DNA from: Mytilus edulis
Lineage: Eukaryota; Mollusca; Bivalvia; Mytilida; Mytilidae
Length of the DNA: 64,000 bases
Assembly: GCF_963676685.1 (NCBI RefSeq)
Contig: NC_092355.1
Coordinates: 75,545,176 to 75,609,175, forward strand
Reading direction: 5' to 3'
A program made the translations under genes and the position numbers. The notes below the pieces were generated by a model, which was given only the letters and a program-made list of their open reading frames with translations, did no database searches and was not told the DNA's origin. Positions 57,845 through 64,000 of this stretch are shown here, one piece after another. The first letter of the stretch is position 1. The number at the start of each line of letters is the position of its first letter.

Positions 57845-59130
57845 TTGACAACAACAAATATTAGATTCACCTAATCTGGTCATTTATACAAGTTTGTTTT
57901 TCTTTGAATTCAGACAATATAAAAATAATGAGAATTGGTATGATTGCCAATGAAAAAGCTATCAACCAAAGTCCAAGAGCTGTTCATGTTAGCAATTATA
58001 TTCAACCATATGGCCTTCAACAATAAGAAGAAAAAAATTAAAGTACATTCTATGGTGTGAACAAAAAATATATGGTACGGTATGTGCATTTTCATTCATG
58101 GCATATTGGTTTGTAAGCAGTGAGGATAAACAAAAGGTTAAGTAGAAAAGTATATTGTCATAACAAAGAATTATTTTTAAATAAATATGAGAGAAAAAAT
58201 ATTAAATGGGGATGATTCTTCAAATATAATGTGACAAAGATCTGTATTGATTTTGAGAACAGTTTGTTAAATAAATGTCAATTTTTTTTTCAATATGATG
58301 CTTCCAAATAAATTCTGAATTTCAGTTTTTTTCTGACAGAAATTTGAATACAGAGAAGTATGTGGTAACAGTCAATAAGGGACACCTAACAACACCCCAA
58401 AAACTGAGAGAAAAAATAAAGTATGCTTAATCTCTTCATGATTGCATCATGGTTAACGAAGAAAATTGTTCTTGTTTTGATGTTGAGTGACTTAAATCAT
58501 TTCCATTTTAAATGTATACTGGCTCTGTTGTTTGTTTGTTCTTTTTCAGGTCAGAAGAACCAGAGAACTATCAATGAATTCTTAAAGGTATATAAATTGA
58601 ACTATTCATCCAAGTTTTTTTTAAATGTGTACAGATTTAGAGTATATAACTATTAATAGAAAGGCAAGAACTATTTATGAATGCTGTATTGTGAATGGCT
58701 TTCATCCATCTTGGACTTGTCAAGACCATGATGTCTTAACATTGATTTAGATTAAAGATGTACAAACTGTATACAAAATTACCTTTCAACATGAAATCCT
58801 TATTTAAGATATCTGTACTTTCCTAGAATATACATCGTTTACGTACATAATTAACTTTTACACTAATTTACCTGTTTAGTTGTACATCTATTTTATGATA
58901 TATAGTATACCCATAAGCTCGTATCTATTATAAGGCATAAATGAATACAATATATAAAGTGTTGCAGATAGCCCAGCAAGCATAGTGGACAACAGAATTT
59001 ATTAGATAATTACATCCATGTGTCTTAATATATATATATATAACCATATGAAAAAAGCAAAAACCACAATTACTCCTGATGACAAAAACGAAAAAATATA
59101 CTATTAGGTACAACTTATCTATAAAACGTT
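57845..59130. other. Region downstream of the KDZ-like gene
   Basis: AATAAA at 58179-58184 is a possible poly(A) signal for the gene. 57930-58030 is a GCCAATGAGA-family copy (GGTATGATTGCCAATGAAAA). 58600-59130 shows nothing recognisable. Confidence 0.4.
58550..58587 (+). other. Orphan exon-like block
   Basis: A 38-nt block between TTCTTTTTCAG and GTATAT. Entered in phase 1 it codes GQKNQRTINEFLK and leaves in phase 0. QRTINEFL resembles a PIP box loosely. It could be an exon of a neighbouring gene that continues past the window, or chance. Confidence 0.22.
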
Positions 59131-61960
59131 ATACACAAATGAGACACATTTATTCGATGGGTATATACCCTATAAAACGTTTATACATCAATGAGACACT
59201 TATTCAATGGGTATAAAACCCTATATAACGTACATACACCAATGAGACACAGTTATTCGATGGGTATTAACCCTATATAACGGTCATACACCAATGGGAC
59301 ACATTTATTCGATAGGTATCAACCCTGTATATCGTTCATACACCGATGGGACACAGTGTTTCGATGTGTTTATACCCTATAAAACATTCATACACCAATG
59401 AGACACAGTTATTCGATGGATATATACCCTATAAAACGTTTATACACAAATGAGACACTTATTCAATGGGTAAAAAACCCTATATAACGTACATACGCCA
59501 ATGAGAGACAGTTATTCGATGGGTATTAACCCTACATACGCCAATGAGAGACAGTTATTCGATGGGTATTAACCCTATATAACTTACATACACCAATGAG
59601 ACACATTTATTCAATGAGTATAAACTCTATATATCGTTCATACACCCAAAAGACACATTTATTCGATAGGTATCAACCCTATATATCGTTCATACACCAA
59701 TGGGACACAGCGTTTCGGATGTGTTTATACCCTGTAAAACATTCATACACCAATGAGACACAGTTATTCGATGGATATATACCCTAGAAAACGTTATACA
59801 CCACTGAGACACATTTATGAATGAGACACATTTATTCGATGGGTATAAACCCTAAATAAAGCAATGAGACACATTTATTTTATAGGTATAAACCCTATAT
59901 ATTGTTCATATATCAATGAGACACATTTATTCGATGGGTATAAACCCTATATAACGGTCATACACCACGGAGACCTATTTATTCGATGGGTATATACCCT
60001 ATAAAACGTTTATACATCAATGAGACACTTATTCAATGGGTATAAAACCCTATATGACGTACATGCACCAATGAGACACAGTTATTCGATGGGTATCAAC
60101 CCTATATATCGTTCATACACCAATGGGACACATTTATTCGATAGGTATCAACCCTATATATCGTTCATACACCAATGGGACACAGCGTTTCGATGTGTTT
60201 ATACCCTATAAAACATTCATACACCAATGACACACAGTTATTCGATGGATATATACCCTATAAAACGTTATACACAAATGAGACACATTTATTCGATGGG
60301 TATATACCCTATAAAACGTTTATACATCAATGAGACACTTATTCAATGGGTATAAAACCCTATATAACGTACATACACCAATGAGACACAGTTATTCGAT
60401 GGGTATTAACCCTATATAACGGTCATACACCAATGGGACACATTTATTCGATAGGTATCAACCCTGTATATCGTTCATACACCGATGGGACACAGTGTTT
60501 CGATGTGTTTATACCCTATAAAACATTCATACACCAATGAGACACAGTTATTCGATGGATATATACCCTATAAAACGTTTATACACAAATGAGACACTTA
60601 TTCAATGGGTAAAAAACCCTATATAACGTACATACGCCAATGAGAGACAGTTATTCGATGGGTATTAACCCTACATACGCCAATGAGAGACAGTTATTCG
60701 ATGGGTATTAACCCTATATAACTTACATACACCAATGAGACACATTTATTCAATGGGTATAAACTCTATATATCGTTCATACACCCAAAAGACACATTTA
60801 TTCGATAGGTATCAACCCTATATATCGTTCATACACCAATGGGACACAGCGTTTCGATGTGTTTATACCCTGTAAAACATTCATACACCAATGAGACACA
60901 GTTATTCGATGGATATATACCCTAGAAAACGTTATACACCACTGAGACACATTTATGAATGAGACACATTTATTCGATGGGTATAAACCCTAAATAAAGC
61001 AATGAGACACATTTATTTTATAGGTATAAACCCTATATATTGTTCATATATCAATGAGACACATTTATTCGATGGGTATAAACCCTATATAACGGTCATA
61101 CACCACGGAGACCTATTTATTCGATGGGTATATACCCTATAAAACGTTTATACATCAATGAGACACTTATTCAATGGGTATAAAACCCTATATGACGTAC
61201 ATGCACCAATGAGACACAGTTATTTGACGGGTATAAACCCTACATAACGTACATACACCAATGAGACACATTTACTTGATGTGTTTATACTCTATAAAAC
61301 TTTCATACACCACTGAGACTGTTATTCGATGAGTATATACCCTATAAAACTTTCATACATCAAAGAGACACTGTTATTCGATGGGTATATACCCTAAGCA
61401 ACGTCCATATACCAATCATACACATTTATTCGATGCGTTTAAACCCTATAAAACTTTCATACACCAATAAGACAGTTTTCGATGGATATATATCCTATAA
61501 AACGGTTATTCATCAATGAGACATGGTCATTTGATGGATATATTCCATATAAAACGTTAATACACCAATAAGACATCAACAACCCAGACCTACCGTGCAC
61601 TCCACCACATACATAGCCCGTAAGAATAGAATCCCAAGAGGCAATGCAAGCAGACATCTTGGCAGAACGGCCTGATAATCCGTACTAGCCACAACATGGC
61701 AGTTGGAGTATGATGAAAGCCAAATGACACAGACCCAAATCTGTAAATAGGTATATCAGTCCGCAATATCCAGAGAGGATAGCTGGACATTAAAACACAC
61801 ATACCATCAAGACAGTTATTATATAGGTATAAACCATATATACCAATGAGACAGTTATTCAGTGGGTATAAAGCCTATATAAGGTTGATATACCAATGAG
61901 ACACAGATACTCGGGTATAAACCCGTTATAACATTCATACACCAATGAGACAACCTTTTC
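59131..61960 (+). repeat. 52-bp satellite with 1139-bp higher-order repeat
   Basis: Units of about 52 bp: CACCAATGAGACACAGTTAT, TCGATGGGTAT, ACCCTATA and ACGTTCATA. The block from 59131 recurs from 60270 almost unchanged for about 950 bp, including odd features such as two shortened units with CGCCAATGAGAGACAG and the run TTTATGAATGAGACACATTT. It is broken by non-satellite DNA at 61575-61800. Open frames inside are by-products. Confidence 0.8.
61575..61800. other. Non-satellite insert in the 52-bp array
   Basis: About 225 bp of higher GC sequence (CAACCCAGACCTACCGTGCA ... GGATAGCTGGACATTAAAAC) between satellite units. It has no other copy in the window. Origin not recognised; the minus strand is open (61590-61802) without a known motif. 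Confidence 0.4.
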
Positions 61961-62762
61961 TCAACTATTTCTTCGTCTGTTGAATCCTTTCAGATTTTAC
62001 CCCAACACTGTTTTGTACATATGAAGGGTGATAGCATCTTTTTTGTTTTGAAAGGGAAGCAACTCCTTACTTTCCCCATAAGGTAACTAATCCTATATCT
62101 TTTAGGACAACCTATATCAAATATACCTAGTCACCATGTACCGGTAGTTTATAGGGGCAAGATAAAATGTTCATACATCAGTGAGACAGAGTTATTTGAT
62201 TGGTATAAACTCTATACACCGTTTAAACACCAATGAGTTACAGATACAGTAATTTTTTTAGCCATTTATAGCTGGTTGTTCACATTGAGCCAAGGCTCCA
62301 TGTTGAAGGCCATACCTTGACCTATAATGGTTTACTTTTATAAATTGTTATTTAGATGGAAAATGGTCTCATTGGCATTTACACCACATCTTCCTAAATT
62401 TATTAGAAGGGTATAAACAATTCATAGGAATAAAAAAGAGAAAACATTTTAAGCTTATGACAAAGTTCAACCTTACAATGACAGCAAACATCCTTGTTTA
62501 AAGCTTCAATTTAAATGCACATATACCATGACTTTGTCTTGTAACGGAAGTTTTCATATACTAAAATCTATATAATTGAATATGAATGAATAAGTTTATT
62601 TGCAAAAATAAATTTACATGCCATTGCAATCAAAACATATATTACATATATGACACAATAATAAATAGCAGAAAACAACATAAATGATACAATGTTAAGT
62701 AATAATTTGACATCTCGTTTTCCATGCTGAATTAAGATAATTACATAATTTCATAGTCAAGT

Positions 62763-63040
62763 GTTTTAACAATTATATTTTCAATTATAATATAATGAAA
62801 ACATAAGTCATATATATGTTATCAATTATTGAGTTCCAAAAAAGTTTTTTTGTGATAAATTAGAGCATCATTTTTAGCTATTAAGGATTAATATTTTAAT
62901 TTTATAGCCAAGAGTTTTAACAATTATATTTTCAATAATAATATAATGAAAAAATATATCAAAGATATGTTATCAATTACTGAGTTCCCAAAATGTTTTG
63001 TGAGATAAATATGAAAATCATTTTTAGGATTAATATTTGC
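62763..63040 (+). repeat. 151-bp tandem duplication
   Basis: GTTTTAACAATTATATTTTC occurs at 62763 and 62914 with similar following sequence (TATGTTATCAATTA, GAGTTCC, AAAATCATTTTTAG-like). Confidence 0.6.
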
Positions 63041-63047
63041 AAATAAA

Positions 63048-63794
63048 CTAGAGGCTCTTGAGAGCCTGTGTCGCTCACCTTGGTCTATGTGCATATAATA
63101 AACGTAGGACACAGATGAATTCATGACAAATTTGTGTTTTGGTGATGTGTTTATAGATCTTACTTTACTGAACATTTTTGCTGCTGACTATATCTATAAT
63201 GAACTTGTCCCAGGAGTTAACTCATTTTGTAATAATTGACAAAATTGACAAAATTGATGAAAATTGTTAAAAATTGGCAATAACTCCTTAAGGGGTCAGT
63301 TGACCATTTTGATCATTTGACTTTTTTGTAGATCTTACTTTGCTGAAAATTATTGCTGTTTACAGATTATCTCCATCTATAATAATATTCAAGATAATAA
63401 CCAAAAACGGAAAAATTTCCTTAAAATTACCAATTCGGGGGCAGCAACCCAACAAAGGGTTGTCCGCTTCATCTGAAAATTTCTTAGCAGATAGATCTTA
63501 ATCTGATAAACAATTTTACCCCTTTTCAGATTTGCTCTACATGCTTTGGTTTCAGAAATACAAGCCAAAATCTACATTTTGCCCTATGTTCTATCTTTAG
63601 CGGTGGCAGCCATCTGGTTGGTTTGCCCTGTCACCGGACACATTTTTGAAACGAGATACCCCAATGATGATTGTGGCTAAGTTTGGTTAAATTTTGCCCA
63701 GTAGTTTCAGAGGAGAAGATTTTTATTAAAGTTAATGACGACAGACTACAAGTGATGAGAAAAGCTCAATTGGCCCTTTAGGCCAGGTGAGCTA
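63048..63794 (-). repeat. AGCTCACCTGG dispersed repeat, long copy
   Basis: Reverse orientation: from the right AGCTCACCTGGCCTAAAGGG; at the left CTAGAGGCTCTTGAGAGCCT and CGCTCACCTTGGTCTATGTG. Contains AATAACTCCTTAAGGGGTCA. About 320 bp longer than the copy at 51889-52312, so that copy is internally deleted or this one carries extra sequence. Confidence 0.6.
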
Positions 63795-64000
63795 AAAAGT
63801 TGATATAAGAGATTATATATCATAAAACAAATATAAATATATGGGTTGCCACTTTAAATATAGATTTAGTCAACAGGTTTTGCTACAAACATCTAGAGAT
63901 AAACGTTTTTTGAAGATGAAAAAAATGAAAATGGATGTCACAATGATATGCAGTGATCAACATGGAATGATATAAAGTTGTCAACATGAGATGATTGACA

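Noticed and set aside
59131-61560. Open frames of 63 codons (59596-59787, 60020-60211)
   Set aside because: Satellite by-products that repeat with the 52-bp unit.

Overview
The window looks like nuclear DNA of a bivalve mollusc, most likely a mussel (Mytilidae). It is AT-rich, its genes are split into short exons by long introns, there is no operon-like layout, and most of it is dispersed repeats of types I associate with Mytilus. These include elements with 150-170 bp internal tandem units, a GACGGACA-type microsatellite and a terminal hairpin (pearl/CvA-like). The organism call is inference from repeat style and gene structure; no search was run.

Two host-type gene models are supported. 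(1) On the minus strand, from a start codon at 30171 down to about 9443, lies a small ankyrin-repeat gene of about 231 aa. Nearly every ankyrin repeat sits in its own phase-0 exon. Four central exons arose by tandem duplication of an exon plus its intron (spacings 659, 661 and 491 bp). A fifth eroded copy lies at 25275, and a duplicated first repeat exon at 27496-27579 has lost its 5' splice site. Two non-coding exon-like blocks at 35380-35494 and 43849-43913 could be its 5' UTR. (2) On the plus strand, 49011-57843 (possibly starting at 44919) holds an eight- or nine-exon gene for a protein of about 1300 aa related to KDZ-type (Kyakuja/Dileera/Zisupton) transposases and the HMGXB3-like proteins of animals. 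All three candidate acidic catalytic residues are present in the last exon. The two genes may start head to head around 44.7-44.94 kb.

Layout: 1-9.4 kb, intergenic with two inverted copies of one repeat and several TIR or foldback elements. 9.4-22.3 kb, the last ankyrin intron, with a 29-bp minisatellite in three blocks, a dead LINE 3' end, a pearl-like element with a 169-bp array, and a reverse-transcriptase fragment. 22.2-30.2 kb, the ankyrin exons with a 55-bp VNTR. 31-43 kb, deeply nested repeats in which sibling copies give exact empty sites for three DNA-transposon-like insertions. 44.1-49 kb, possible shared promoter, a foldback element and a TIR element. 49-58 kb, the KDZ-like gene. 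59.1-62 kb, a 52-bp satellite with a recent 1139-bp higher-order duplication. 62-64 kb, more dispersed repeats.

The two genes show no obvious joint function beyond a possibly shared promoter. The richest new material is the set of at least six unrelated repeat families that share one architecture, together with the insertions dated by nesting.
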